Assembly (NCBI GenBank): GCA_965215345.1
Contig: CBDCDL010000002.1
Span: forward strand, 3,844,001 to 3,908,000
Source of the DNA: CATQHW01 sp965215345
GTDB taxonomy: Bacteria > Spirochaetota > Spirochaetia > SZUA-6 > Bin103
Direction of reading: 5' to 3'
DNA: 64,000 bases
The position numbers and the translations under genes were made by a program. Positions 1 through 8,729 of the stretch are shown here, piece after piece. Numbering within the stretch: the stretch's first letter is position 1; the number at the start of each line of letters is the position of its first letter. Under the pieces are notes generated by a model, which searched no databases, had not been told where the DNA came from, and saw only the letters and a program-made list of their open reading frames with translations.

Positions 1-2
1 TC

Positions 3-248
3 GTCACGATCCGCGAGGTGCGAAGAGCGCTGGATGTCTGCGCTCCTGGTTGGAAAGAGCACCTGACCGACCATCGGATCCAGATCCACTGGAACGGAAG
101 GATAGATCGCTTGGCTAGCGGCGGTCACGGCAAGAAGAACGAGTTTCCGATCCAATGGGTGCGAGCGCTGGGCATCGTCCAGTGCATGAAAGAGCAAGTA
201 GCGGGCCTTTCGTCTTTACGCCCGCCGCGGCGCAGCCGTAGCTTGTGA
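3..248 (+). CDS. 3' end of a small hypothetical gene (partial)
   Basis: The frame is open from the left edge of the window to a TGA at 246-248, so the start lies outside or is the GTG at 18. The visible ~80 residues contain a run His-Arg-Ile-Gln-Ile-His-Trp-Asn-Gly followed by a Gly-Gly-His-Gly turn and a Trp-Val-Arg-Ala-Leu-Gly-Ile helix. I do not recognise the family. The spacing of charged and hydrophobic residues looks like a genuine small protein rather than a shadow frame. It lies tail-to-tail with the binding-protein operon on the other strand. Confidence is low because it is truncated and unidentified. Confidence 0.3.
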   Translation, partial: VTIREVRRALDVCAPGWKEHLTDHRIQIHWNGRIDRLASGGHGKKNEFPIQWVRALGIVQCMKEQVAGLSSLRPPRRSRSL

Positions 249-346
249 TCCGTGCCTGCGCGAGGCCGTCGAGCCGCTCCGCTCAAGGCACCCACGGGAG
301 CAACCCCGACTGAGGCCGGTGTCGCCGTCGCTCCAGGAAGAAGAGC
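249..346. other. Intergenic, nothing recognised
   Basis: This stretch separates the left partial gene from the terminator-like hairpin of the first importer operon. I see no convincing coding frame, promoter or RNA gene in it. Confidence 0.4.
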
Positions 347-375
347 TGCCCCCGAGGCATGAGAACCCGGGGGCA
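347..375 (-). terminator. Terminator-like hairpin after the binding-protein gene
   Basis: The arms TGCCCCCG (347-354) and CGGGGGCA (368-375) are perfectly complementary and enclose a 13-nt loop. The hairpin lies 35 nt past the stop of the minus-strand binding-protein gene. Read on the minus strand, it is followed by CTCTTCTTCC, a pyrimidine tract weaker than a classical U-run. It fits the end of the 7287-to-410 operon. Activity is inferred from structure only. Confidence 0.4.
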
Positions 376-409
376 ACTCCGCGGCTAAAGCCGGTGACGG
401 TCGACCGAT

Positions 410-2146
410 TCAGCGCTTGACCTTGAAGTTGTAGGTGCGGTTGTAGATCACCTCCAGGTCGGTGGCGCCGGCGCTCTTCACCTCCTTGATGAAGGCGTCC
501 CACTCATCCATCGGCCGGCGGCCGGTGATGAACAGGTCGACGTTCTCCAGCACCGTATCCAGCGTGCTGGTCTTGAGGTCGGCCACCTTGCGCTGCTCGT
601 CTACCGTGAACGGCAGCGGGAACTTGCCGACGACGTTGCTTGCCTGCTCCAGCTCGGCGATCTTCGCCGTGGTAAAGGGAAAGGCCGGTGACGGCCAGCG
701 CTGCGTGTCGCCGTCGAATATGTGGATCTGATACAGCGCCCAGCGGGGCCACACCTGGTACAGGCTGTAGTACTGCACCTCGCGCTTCTCCTCCGGCGTG
801 ATCTTGGTGACGTCTCCCTTCACGTCGTCGCGGTCGCGCACGGCGTTCCAGCGCCCGTCCCGCTCGTAGAACTCGGGCGTGTTGCCGGTGTACTCCGGCC
901 GCACGTCGACGTCCCCGCCTACCAGGTCATAGTGCTCGCCTTCCTGGCCGTAGTTGATCCACCGCACGCCCTCCTCGGAGTAGAGCCAGTCCACGAACGC
1001 CAGCGTCTTGGCCAGCTTCGTGGGGTCGGACTCCAGGGCCTTGCTCACGGCCAGGCCGTCCGGGTCCAGCGAGCTGCCCGACAGCGGCTGCGCCAGCGGG
1101 ATGCTGATGCGGTCGCCCAGGAACAGCGGGTAGGTCTCCGGCCACCACTGCTCGCGCAGGCCGTTCACGGACCATTCGTGCCAGCGCAGGATGTTCGCGT
1201 GGCGGTTGATCTGGTACGCCGAGAACGGCGCCAAGGTGTGGCGGCCAGCCTCGTTGGGAGCCGCCTCGAAGAGCTTCTGCCAGTCCCGGTAGTTCTCGGT
1301 GAGGTAGGTCTGCGAGATGAGCTTCTCGACATACAGCCCCTTGACGTACTCGACCGCCTCCTTGAAGCGCGGATGCAGCGCCGTGTAGAGGAACTGGTCC
1401 TCGTCGCGGAAGTAGTTGATGTCGATGTCGCCGATGCCCATCGAGTTCAACGTCGCCTGCAGCGTGGTATTGGCGCCGTTCGCGATCCCCGGCCAGTACA
1501 GGCCGACGATCGGGTAGATGTCAGGCTCCATGTCCCGGAACTGCGTGGCGACCTCGACCAGTTCCTCCAGCGTGCCCGGCACCGGCAGGCCGCTGCGCTC
1601 GACGAGCTGGTCCTCGTTGTAGCCCCACTGGATGTCCTTGTCGTTCTGGGTGGAGAACTTGGGAGCCATGTACCGCGATCCGTCGAGCAGCGTGTACGCG
1701 AAGCGGTACTGCTCGTAGCGGTCGAGCCACCCCCGCAGGTTCGGCATCCAGTCGAGGTAGTCGGCCAGGTTCAGAAAGCCGCCGACCGGCCCGTACTCGA
1801 AGCTCTCGCTGGCGGTGACCTGCGCCAGGTCGGGGATGTTGCCCATCGCCAGCGTGATCTGCTTCTTCTCCGGGTACGGCACCTCGTTGAAGGTGATCTG
1901 GACGTTCAGGGCTTCCTGCACGTCGATCCATAGGAGCTGGCTGCCGGACGGCCACCAGTACTTCGGACCGAGCATCGTGAGCTCCAGCGTCTCGTCGAAC
2001 GGCATCGAGACGTCCGCCAGGTCCACGCCCATGCCGGCGGCCGCCTCCGTGGCGGCCTCGCCCTGGCCGTCGGCCCAGGCGCCGGCACCGGCGAGCACGA
2101 GGCCCGCGGCGATCAGCACTAAGATTCGGAATCGGGGAGCGATCAT
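410..2146 (-). CDS. Extracellular sugar-binding protein of a CUT1 (LplA/LipO-type) ABC importer
   Basis: This is the periplasmic or surface substrate-binding subunit that delivers an oligosaccharide or sugar acid to the two permeases encoded just upstream. The start is ATG at 2144-2146, preceded by AGGAGGTG (complement of 2151-2158); the frame extends further but that extension is untranslatable-looking. The 578-aa product has an N-terminal signal peptide (residues 1-25, ending Gly-Ala-Trp-Ala) with no lipobox Cys, then an Ala/Glu-rich linker. The body is rich in Trp/Tyr, as in sugar-binding proteins. The C-terminus carries the family pattern Arg-Arg-Pro-Met-Asp-Glu-Trp, then Gly-Ala, then Ile-Tyr-Asn. 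Length (about 550-600 aa) is normal for the LplA/LipO group. It is the last gene of the operon before the hairpin at 347-375. The ligand is unknown; the GH39 and propeller neighbours suggest a plant- or animal-type glycan. Confidence 0.85.
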   Translation of the reverse strand: MIAPRFRILVLIAAGLVLAGAGAWADGQGEAATEAAAGMGVDLADVSMPFDETLELTMLGPKYWWPSGSQLLWIDVQEALNVQITFNEVPYPEKKQITLAMGNIPDLAQVTASESFEYGPVGGFLNLADYLDWMPNLRGWLDRYEQYRFAYTLLDGSRYMAPKFSTQNDKDIQWGYNEDQLVERSGLPVPGTLEELVEVATQFRDMEPDIYPIVGLYWPGIANGANTTLQATLNSMGIGDIDINYFRDEDQFLYTALHPRFKEAVEYVKGLYVEKLISQTYLTENYRDWQKLFEAAPNEAGRHTLAPFSAYQINRHANILRWHEWSVNGLREQWWPETYPLFLGDRISIPLAQPLSGSSLDPDGLAVSKALESDPTKLAKTLAFVDWLYSEEGVRWINYGQEGEHYDLVGGDVDVRPEYTGNTPEFYERDGRWNAVRDRDDVKGDVTKITPEEKREVQYYSLYQVWPRWALYQIHIFDGDTQRWPSPAFPFTTAKIAELEQASNVVGKFPLPFTVDEQRKVADLKTSTLDTVLENVDLFITGRRPMDEWDAFIKEVKSAGATDLEVIYNRTYNFKVKR

Positions 2147-2252
2147 GTCGCACCTCCTGTCAGATGGTTTGGAGTGGATTCGAGGTCGGGCGCGCCACCG
2201 CGGAGGCCCCCTCGGCCATCCGGGTGAGGTCATCGCGTCGGCCCCCGCATGG

Positions 2253-3161
2253 TCATCCGCGGATGGCTCCGATCATCGTGCCCTTGATCAGGTACTTCTG
2301 GGCGAACGGATAGATGAGGACGATCGGAACGAGGGTGAGCACCATGATCGAGGCGCCCAGGATTCGCTGCACCGGCGGCTCGCTCAGGTAGTAGCCCTTG
2401 TAGAATCCGATGCCGGTGATCTCGTACGCGGCCTCCCCCTGGATGACGAAGTCGCGCAGCACGAGCTGGATCGGATACCTGGCCGCATCGTCCAGGTAGA
2501 TCAGCGCCGCGAACCAGGCGTTCCAGTTCATGATGAAGAAGTAGACGGTCATGGTGGCGAACAGCGCCGAGCACAGCGGCAGGTAGATCCGCACCAGGAC
2601 CACCAAGTCGTTGGCGCCGTCGATCTGCGCCGACTCTTCCATCTCGTTCGGGATCTGCTGGAAGAAGGTGCGCATCATGATCATGTGCCAGGCGGAGAAC
2701 GCGGTCGGCAGCACGATCGCCCACACGGTGTTGACCAGCCCCAGATTGAGCACCAGCAGGTAGGTGGGAATCAGGCCGCCCGAGAAGAACATGGTCAGCG
2801 CGATGTAGACGACCACCGGCCCCTTGAAGCGCAGGCGGCGTTTCGACAGCGGATAGGCCGCCAGCGTGTTGAGGACCAGCGCGGCGCAGATCCCGGTCGC
2901 CGTGTAGTAGATGCTGTAGCCGAAGCCGCGCAGCGTCCTGCTCCACCCCAGGATGAAGCCGTAGATGTCGAAGCTGGCGGTCTTCGCCCACGCGGCCAGG
3001 GCGTAGCGGTACTCCGGCTCCACCTGCGCGGGGTGGGAGAGCGAGATCTGCAGGATCTCCAGGAACGGGTACACGGTGAGCAGCGCGAAGACGCCGAGCA
3101 GCGTCGCGTTGAGCACGTCGAACCCGCCGGAGAGCGCACGCGATCTGACTTCAGGCCGCAC
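2253..3161 (-). CDS. CUT1 sugar ABC transporter permease (LplC/YtcP-type)
   Basis: This inner-membrane permease pairs with the product of the next gene upstream. The start is GTG (3159-3161) with GAAGGAG upstream; the previous gene ends 12 nt before. The 302 aa give six hydrophobic segments, with the first Ala-Leu-Leu-Thr-Val-Tyr-Pro-Phe segment near residue 25. The EAA-loop pattern Glu-Glu-Ser-Ala-Gln-Ile-Asp-Gly-Ala at about residue 175 contacts the ATPase. The C-terminus ends Lys-Gly-Thr-Met-Ile-Gly-Ala-Ile-Arg-Gly, typical of this subfamily. No ATP-binding subunit is encoded in the operon, as is common for LplABC-type importers that share one ATPase. Confidence 0.88.
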   Translation of the reverse strand: MRPEVRSRALSGGFDVLNATLLGVFALLTVYPFLEILQISLSHPAQVEPEYRYALAAWAKTASFDIYGFILGWSRTLRGFGYSIYYTATGICAALVLNTLAAYPLSKRRLRFKGPVVVYIALTMFFSGGLIPTYLLVLNLGLVNTVWAIVLPTAFSAWHMIMMRTFFQQIPNEMEESAQIDGANDLVVLVRIYLPLCSALFATMTVYFFIMNWNAWFAALIYLDDAARYPIQLVLRDFVIQGEAAYEITGIGFYKGYYLSEPPVQRILGASIMVLTLVPIVLIYPFAQKYLIKGTMIGAIRG

Positions 3162-3173
3162 GCCGGCGCTCCT

Positions 3174-4130
3174 TCACCACAACCGGTACTCGCTGACCCG
3201 GCGGCTCACGGTGTTGGCGGTGAGCAGCAGGATCAGGTTCAGCACGGCCAGGAAGAAGCCGCTGGCGGTGCCGAAGGTCCAGTCGGCGCCCAGCAGCCCC
3301 TTGCGGTAGATGTAGGTCTGGATGACGTCGGCCACGTCGTAGGTGATCGGCCGGTACAGCAGCAGGATCTTCTCGAAGTTGGCGTGCACGATGCCGGGGA
3401 TGCGCAGGATGAGCAGTATGGCGATGGTGGGCCGGATGCCGGGCAGGGTGACGTGCCAGGCGCGCCGCGCTCGGTTGGCGCCGTCGATGGTGGCCGCCTC
3501 GTAGAGTTGCGGGTCGATGCCGGACATCGCCGCCAGGTAGATGATCATGCCGAAGCCGGTCGTCTGCCAGATCTCGGAGCCGATGTAGATCGGCAGGAAC
3601 CACGGCCGCTCGACCATGAAGTAGATCGGCTGTCCGCCGGCCAGCGCGATGAGCCCGTTGACGAGGCCGCTGTTCGGGTCGAGCAGGTCGATGATGATGC
3701 CCGCGATCACGACCATCGAGACGAAGTTCGGGATGTACAGGAAGGTCTGCACCGTGCCCTTGTAGAGCTTGTGCCGCAGCTCGTTCAGGAGCAGCGCGAA
3801 CAGGATCGGCGCCGGGAAGCCGAAGATCACGCTGCTGATCCCGAACTTCAGGGTGTTCAGGAAGACGACCCAGAAGTGGTCGTCCTCGAACACGCGGATG
3901 AAGTGCTTGAGCCCCACCCACGGGCTGCGCCAGTAGCCCAGGAACGCGTTGAACTCCTTGAAGGCGATGGTGATCCCGTACATCGGGATGTACTGGAACA
4001 CCAGGATGTGCACGAGCGGCACGAGCAGCATCAGGTAGAGCCAGCGGTCGCGGATCAGGTCCGCCCGCAGGCTCGTGCCCCTGGTGGTACGGATGCCGAG
4101 CTCGACGATTCCCGCCCGCCGCGCCTCCAT
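3174..4130 (-). CDS. CUT1 sugar ABC transporter permease (LplB-type)
   Basis: First permease of the importer, 318 aa. The N-terminus has a cytoplasmic Arg-rich stretch, then the first membrane segment (Leu-Met-Leu-Leu-Val-Pro-Leu-Val). The family pattern Ile-Pro-Met-Tyr-Gly-Ile-Thr-Ile-Ala-Phe-Lys follows at about residue 47. The EAA loop reads Leu-Tyr-Glu-Ala-Ala-Thr-Ile-Asp-Gly-Ala near residue 215. The Asp-Val-Ile-Gln-Thr-Tyr-Ile-Tyr-Arg-Lys-Gly segment near residue 268 is also characteristic. It is transcribed together with the GH39 gene upstream (25-nt gap) and the second permease downstream (12-nt gap). Confidence 0.88.
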   Translation of the reverse strand: MEARRAGIVELGIRTTRGTSLRADLIRDRWLYLMLLVPLVHILVFQYIPMYGITIAFKEFNAFLGYWRSPWVGLKHFIRVFEDDHFWVVFLNTLKFGISSVIFGFPAPILFALLLNELRHKLYKGTVQTFLYIPNFVSMVVIAGIIIDLLDPNSGLVNGLIALAGGQPIYFMVERPWFLPIYIGSEIWQTTGFGMIIYLAAMSGIDPQLYEAATIDGANRARRAWHVTLPGIRPTIAILLILRIPGIVHANFEKILLLYRPITYDVADVIQTYIYRKGLLGADWTFGTASGFFLAVLNLILLLTANTVSRRVSEYRLW

Positions 4131-4155
4131 ACCTCGTGCCCTTGACCAGGTGCCC

Positions 4156-5706
4156 TTACGCCGCCGCCGGAATCTCCAGCAGGCTCACGCTCTGTGCCGG
4201 CAGCCGCAGGGTGAGACAGCGCCGGCCGCCGCCGGCCTCCACGCCGATGCTGCCGGGAAGCCGCCGCGGACGTTCGAGACTCCGCAGCTCCGCGCGTTGC
4301 TCCGGCGCGAGCCGCGGTGGCCGTCCCATCACCTCCCACGCCCGGAAGGTGTTGCCGTGCTCGCGGTCCAGCAGGTACCAGGAGGCTTCGTCGGGACGCA
4401 GGGCGCCGTGCCCGTCGAGCCGGATCCGCACCTCCTCGGCTGCGCATGCCGGCTCGGGCCCTTCGACGAAGTGGTAGAGCAGGATGCGGAGCGAGCCGCC
4501 GGCGTCGCGGGTGGAGAGCCCCGCCACACGGTCGCCCGCGCCGCCGCCGAGGTCGAGGCGCTCGTCACCGAGGCGCGCCAGCATCTCGTACACGGACCAG
4601 ATCGGTTTCAGCACCGGGCCCGCGGTCAGCACCGAGCGGTTGCCCAGGAACGTGCCGCGGCTCGCCTCGTACGCGAAGCCCCAGTACAGGATCAGGTCCG
4701 GCGTCTTGCCGCGTTCGGGGCCGAGCTCCGGCCGCCAGTGCTCCAGCGCCACCAGGCCGGTGACCAGCTTGGCCAGGAACAGCCCCGCGTACTCCGTGTC
4801 GCGCAACTTCATCGCCCGGAAGTGGCGGGTGCCCCACGCGTAGCGGCCGATCAGGCCCCACTCGTTGAGATGGAACGGCACCTCCAGGAGCCGCGGGAAG
4901 GTGCGCGCGTACGCCCAGTACTCCTCGACCCAGCGCACCAAGTCGCCCACGTAGGGGAACACCAGGGGGAAGTTGCGGGTTTCGTCGGCGCTCATGGCGT
5001 AGCGGTGGGAGGAGACGTAGTCGATGCGGACCGGGCCGCCGCTCACCTGGTCACAGCCGCGCCCGGCGTGCTCCAGGAACTGGCCCAGGGCGGCCGTCCA
5101 CATCGCCGGGCCGCCCACGCGCAACCGCGGGTGCACGCGCGTGACCGCCAGGACGAAGTGGTCGTACAGCAGGGTGTGCACCCAGCCCGGCATGCGGTCC
5201 GGCTCGTTGTAGCACTCGAAGTACCAGGACAGGATCTCGTCCTCTCCGTAGCGCTCCAGCAGGTGCTCGGTGAAGGCGCTGATCAGGGCCGTCCACTTGG
5301 CCCAGTCGTTGACGGGAACCGGACCCGACGGGGCGCACAGCAGCGACGGCACCCGGTCCATCTCCACGATCGGCCTGATGCCGGCGGCGACCCAGCGATC
5401 GTAGACCTGGTCCATGATGGAGAAGTCGTAGACTGGGCGGCCGGCGTCGTCCTCGTGGTAGATGCCGCCGCCCATCGGGATGCGCTCGGTCTCGCCCTCG
5501 CCGACCGGCGCGAAGTCGGCCATCTCGTCGGAGAGGGCGTGGTGGTTGCGCAGGTAGCGGATGGCGCCGGTCTCGCCGATGCGCTCGAACAGGTGCTCGG
5601 CGGCGCCGGAGCGGGTGTCCTGGTAGAGGTGGTCGCAGCCGAGGGCCTGCCAGAACTTCGGCAGCGGCGTGCCGGGTCCCGCCGCGTCTATCGACAGCTC
5701 CCGCAT
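4156..5706 (-). CDS. Glycoside hydrolase family 39-like enzyme (beta-xylosidase/iduronidase fold)
   Basis: The 516-aa product has no signal peptide and is probably a cytoplasmic exo-glycosidase acting on sugars brought in by the adjacent importer. A clan GH-A TIM barrel occupies roughly residues 15-350. The acid/base Glu168 lies in Phe-Glu-Cys-Tyr-Asn-Glu-Pro, matching the family Asn-Glu-Pro signature. The probable nucleophile Glu282 lies in Phe-His-Leu-Asn-Glu-Trp-Gly. A C-terminal beta-sandwich of about 150 residues follows, as in GH39. GH39 members cleave beta-xylosides, alpha-L-iduronides or other glycosides; which one cannot be told here. The gene lies between the propeller hydrolase (33-nt gap) and the permeases. 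Confidence 0.7.
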   Translation of the reverse strand: MRELSIDAAGPGTPLPKFWQALGCDHLYQDTRSGAAEHLFERIGETGAIRYLRNHHALSDEMADFAPVGEGETERIPMGGGIYHEDDAGRPVYDFSIMDQVYDRWVAAGIRPIVEMDRVPSLLCAPSGPVPVNDWAKWTALISAFTEHLLERYGEDEILSWYFECYNEPDRMPGWVHTLLYDHFVLAVTRVHPRLRVGGPAMWTAALGQFLEHAGRGCDQVSGGPVRIDYVSSHRYAMSADETRNFPLVFPYVGDLVRWVEEYWAYARTFPRLLEVPFHLNEWGLIGRYAWGTRHFRAMKLRDTEYAGLFLAKLVTGLVALEHWRPELGPERGKTPDLILYWGFAYEASRGTFLGNRSVLTAGPVLKPIWSVYEMLARLGDERLDLGGGAGDRVAGLSTRDAGGSLRILLYHFVEGPEPACAAEEVRIRLDGHGALRPDEASWYLLDREHGNTFRAWEVMGRPPRLAPEQRAELRSLERPRRLPGSIGVEAGGGRRCLTLRLPAQSVSLLEIPAAA

Positions 5707-5739
5707 CGAGCCTCCTTCGGCGTCGTCCGGTGATGAGGA

Positions 5740-7287
5740 TCAGTCTGCGAACCGGTAGGCGTACACCGTAGCACGGTTCACGGCGAGCCTGAGCGCCACG
5801 CGCTGCCCCTGCAGGCGGGACAGGTCGCCGCCGCCTTCCCAGGACACCGGATGGCGCACGGCGTCGCCGTAGAACGGCTCCGATGCCGCGAGCCCGAACC
5901 CGCCGATCTCCCGGCCGTCGCCGTCGAGCAGGGCCACCCGCACCGTGCCGCCCAGCTCCAGCCCGGCCTGCCAGCGGTACCCGTAGTAGCTGCGGGCGTT
6001 GAGGTACAGGCGCCGGCCGGAGACGGTCACCGGCGTGGTCACGATCTCCCCTTCGCGCAACTCCGGACCGCCGCCGCCGGCGCCGTAGGAGAAGGCCGAG
6101 CCGCCGCCGAGACCGGCGAACCGGTCGCGCTTGATGGTCGCTACCCCGAGCGCGCCGAACTTGCCGTCGGCCGGCGCCCGGCGGCCGGTGTAGTAGAGCA
6201 GCATGTCGTCGCCCACGAAGATCGGGCTGTTGACGGCCATGTCGATCTGGTCCTCGTCGAACGCTCCCTCGTCGCCGCGAGCCAGCCACGGCTCCTCGCG
6301 TCGCGGCCGCTCCCACACGGTCCCGTCGCGGCTTGAGAGCAGGTAGGCCTGACACCATCCCTCGCGCGTGCTGACGCTCGAATAGATGCCGGCGTGCTGG
6401 TTGCCGTAGGCGAAGCAGTTCATGAAGTGGCCCTGCATGGTCGAGCCGTAGTCGTCCCCCTCGTCCAGCGGGAAGGGCTTCCACGGAACGCTCCAGTGCA
6501 GGAGGTCCGGACTGGCGGTGAGGTGCGGGGTGCGCACGCGCAGCCCGTGCCGGTTGGTCTGTCCGCGCAGGCAGGTGAGCAGCCAGCGGGAGTTGACGGC
6601 GTCCCGGCGCAGGCAGGTCGCGTCGTTGATCCCTTCCAGGACCTTCGTGGCGGGAGCGGTCCAGCGTATTCCGTCCGGGCTGGTCAGCAGGACGTGCACG
6701 TGACGGCTCTCGCCGAGCCGCCAAGCACAGGTGAGCAGCTTGTAGCGGCGCTCGGGATCCGGTTCGTCCGGGTCGATGACGACGTTGGGGCTGTCGAAGT
6801 GGGTGAGGTCTCCGGTCGCCGGCGTACCCGGCCCGAGGTAGCGGCCGCCCCGCTCCGCGGTCAGGCCGGCTCGTGACTCGCCGCCGTACACGTGCGAGAC
6901 GTCGCCGTCCACCATCAGGACGATGTTGGTCGCGACATGCTCGCCGAGCGCCCACATGCCCAGGTCGGGTTTCTCCCACGCGATGCCGTCGCGCGACTCC
7001 GCGTAGCACAGCGTCACGGGAATCCGCTCGTCCTTCGCCATGTAGCCGGTGCTGTACCAGAGCTGCAGCATGCCGTCCTCGGGGCGCCGCAGCACCGTGC
7101 CCCAGGCGTTTATCTGGTCGCCCTCCCAGGGACGGTCGGGACGCACCACCGGCTCCGCCCGGCGCCGCGGGCGGCCGCTCACCGGCGTGAGGTTGGTGAC
7201 GCTCGCCACCTCGTGATCGTCCAGGAACAGGTGCAGCCCCGGGTCGTGCGTGCGGTCGTCGATCGTCGGACCGTTCTCGGAAGTCAT
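5740..7287 (-). CDS. Five-bladed beta-propeller hydrolase-like protein (GH32-like), copy A
   Basis: First gene of the importer operon, 515 aa, no signal peptide. The propeller part (residues ~20-400) carries the pattern Cys-Tyr-Ala-Glu-Ser-Arg-Asp-Gly-Ile-Ala-Trp-Glu-Lys-Pro-Asp-Leu-Gly. This pattern recurs in four other intact or nearly intact copies in this window. The fold resembles GH32/GH43-type N-terminal domains. The last ~95 residues form a beta-rich module ending Ala-Thr-Val-Tyr-Ala-Tyr-Arg-Phe, the local version of the shared Leu-Tyr-Ala-Phe-Gln-Phe ending. The ATG at 7285-7287 is preceded by AGGAGGCT, which overlaps the stop codon of the small upstream frame. Substrate is unknown, and catalytic acids cannot be assigned with confidence. 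Confidence 0.6.
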   Translation of the reverse strand: MTSENGPTIDDRTHDPGLHLFLDDHEVASVTNLTPVSGRPRRRAEPVVRPDRPWEGDQINAWGTVLRRPEDGMLQLWYSTGYMAKDERIPVTLCYAESRDGIAWEKPDLGMWALGEHVATNIVLMVDGDVSHVYGGESRAGLTAERGGRYLGPGTPATGDLTHFDSPNVVIDPDEPDPERRYKLLTCAWRLGESRHVHVLLTSPDGIRWTAPATKVLEGINDATCLRRDAVNSRWLLTCLRGQTNRHGLRVRTPHLTASPDLLHWSVPWKPFPLDEGDDYGSTMQGHFMNCFAYGNQHAGIYSSVSTREGWCQAYLLSSRDGTVWERPRREEPWLARGDEGAFDEDQIDMAVNSPIFVGDDMLLYYTGRRAPADGKFGALGVATIKRDRFAGLGGGSAFSYGAGGGGPELREGEIVTTPVTVSGRRLYLNARSYYGYRWQAGLELGGTVRVALLDGDGREIGGFGLAASEPFYGDAVRHPVSWEGGGDLSRLQGQRVALRLAVNRATVYAYRFAD

Positions 7288-7291
7288 CGCT

Positions 7292-7528
7292 TCAGCCTCC
7301 TATCGCATCGATGCAGTCGTGCAGCGCCGCCATCCGGTCGGCCCGGAACGACGCCAGGTCGGGACCGGTGCACAAGTCCGAGATGAGCGCCTCGGCCGGC
7401 TCCGACCAATCGGTCAGCCGCTGGCGGAGGCCGGCGACGTCGGGCACGCCGCCCGCCGCCTGTGAGCGGGCCGCCTCCCACAGAGCGTCTCGCAACCCCA
7501 GCTCCCAGGCACGCGCTCGACCAGGCAC
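7292..7528 (-). pseudogene. C-terminal remnant of an unrecognised gene
   Basis: A frame of about 78 residues (possible GTG at 7526-7528) ends at 7292, inside the ribosome-binding region of the next gene. Its last 60 residues are amphipathic and protein-like (Asp-Trp-Ser-Glu-Pro-Ala-Glu-Ala, then Ala-Leu-His-Asp-Cys-Ile-Asp-Ala). The upstream part of the frame turns into antisense of another remnant. I read it as the tail of a gene whose front was deleted. The family is not recognised. Confidence 0.3.
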
Positions 7529-7641
7529 GCCGTTCCAGGCCGCTCGCCGAACGGAGAGAGTTTCGTCTGTCAATCGACGACTACCTGACGACGTGCAAGG
7601 AATCCGGGATCGCACATAGTACCCCGTCAACGTGAAATTGA

Positions 7642-7909
7642 CGGATGCGGGAATCCGCCGATCGACCTGGACTTCCCGGTCAACTTCATCCACGAGCGGG
7701 GCGCGCGCATCGGCTTCTGCGGCGGCAGCGACCACGCCGGCAAACTCGCCGTCTTCGACCGGGTTCTGGGTGCGCGAGTCGAGCGGCCCGGGGGAGCATC
7801 ACTACGTGGTACGCGCCCAGTCGATCGCGGACGATCTGCCGGCCGGGCCACTGGTGGCGTACTCGTCCCCGACCTACGTAAGATCGGGATCCGAAGGATA
7901 CAGCGGCAC
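7642..7909 (+). pseudogene. Decayed PHP/DUF3604-type phosphoesterase fragment
   Basis: One frame reads Phe-Ile-His-Glu-Arg-Gly-Ala-Arg-Ile-Gly-Phe-Cys-Gly-Gly-Ser-Asp-His (about 7675-7730). This resembles the Gly-Gly-Ser-Asp-His metal-binding segment of PHP/DUF3604-like hydrolases. A different frame, about 7790-7885, reads His-His-Tyr-Val-Val-Arg-Ala-Gln and then Tyr-Ser-Ser-Pro-Thr-Tyr-Val, like the family's C-terminal strand. No single frame joins them, so at least one frameshift and a deletion are needed. Family assignment is from memory of motifs and is tentative. Confidence 0.35.
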
Positions 7910-8716
7910 ATGACGGATCGATCGGCCAAGGTGACCGAGCGGGACATCTCGTTCTTCCAAGAGCAGGGCTATCTCCGCTACGAAGGGTTCTTCTCCGCCG
8001 CGGAGATGGACGATCTGCGCGACGCGATCGACCGCGCGATCGCACGGAACCGCGAGCGCATCAGGGGTGCGGAGGGCGGCGGGCGCGTCTCGGAAGAGTA
8101 CGAGCGGGTGTTCAACCAGATGGTCAACCTGTGGACGGACTCTCCGGCCGCGAAGACGTTCGCCTTCCACGCCGATCTCGCCGAGGCCGGACGGCGCCTG
8201 TCGGGTTGCCGCCACGTCCGCATCTACCACGACCACGCCATGGTCAAGCCGCCGGGTCAGAGCAGCCGGGCGACCAACTGGCACCAGGACGCTCCCTATT
8301 GGCGCATGGATCCGGTGGGCTCGTTCTCGGCCTGGATCGCCGTCGACGACGTCACGGTGGACAACGGCTGCCTGCACTTCGTGCCGGGATCGCACCGTTA
8401 CGGCCGCCAGGAACCCATCTCGCTCACGGTGGAACGGGAGAGCATCATCGACCGGATGCAGGCGCAGGGTTTCTCCGTGGCCGCGCCGGTCTCCATGGAG
8501 ATGGCCGCCGGCGGCGTCACCTTCCACCACGGCTGCACCTTCCACTACGCCGGACCGAACCGCACCGGCTCTCCGCGGCGGGCCTTCGCGATCATCTACA
8601 TACCGGACTACGTGACGTTCACCGGCGGCAACGACGCCGCCGGCGCGGCCGGTGAGATGACGGCCGGCGGCCCGTGGGACCATTCGCTCCACCCGATCCT
8701 GGCGGGCGATTCCTGA
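7910..8716 (+). CDS. Phytanoyl-CoA dioxygenase (PhyH) family Fe(II)/2-oxoglutarate oxygenase
   Basis: The 268-aa cytoplasmic protein belongs to the PhyH family, whose members hydroxylate diverse small molecules using Fe(II) and 2-oxoglutarate. The facial triad is visible: His125 and Asp127 in Trp-His-Gln-Asp, and distal His212 in Cys-Thr-Phe-His-Tyr-Ala-Gly. A downstream Arg (about 223-224) is placed to bind 2-oxoglutarate. The pattern Asp-Asn-Gly-Cys-Leu-His-Phe-Val-Pro-Gly-Ser-His (151-162) is diagnostic. It is followed 13 nt later by the truncated sialidase-like frame and then a propeller gene. The substrate is unknown; in such catabolic clusters a sugar or osmolyte derivative is plausible. 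Confidence 0.85.
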   Translation: MTDRSAKVTERDISFFQEQGYLRYEGFFSAAEMDDLRDAIDRAIARNRERIRGAEGGGRVSEEYERVFNQMVNLWTDSPAAKTFAFHADLAEAGRRLSGCRHVRIYHDHAMVKPPGQSSRATNWHQDAPYWRMDPVGSFSAWIAVDDVTVDNGCLHFVPGSHRYGRQEPISLTVERESIIDRMQAQGFSVAAPVSMEMAAGGVTFHHGCTFHYAGPNRTGSPRRAFAIIYIPDYVTFTGGNDAAGAAGEMTAGGPWDHSLHPILAGDS

Positions 8717-8729
8717 CCCGGAGCGGCCG

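Noticed and set aside
1815..4145. Very long open frame on the plus strand opposite the first importer operon
   Set aside because: It is antisense to the binding-protein and permease genes. Its residues are dominated by Arg, Asp, His, Gln and Val in the manner of high-GC shadow frames, and no domain is recognisable.
4075..5733. Long plus-strand frame opposite GH39
   Set aside because: Shadow of the GH39 gene; composition is biased and there is no ribosome-binding site or family motif.
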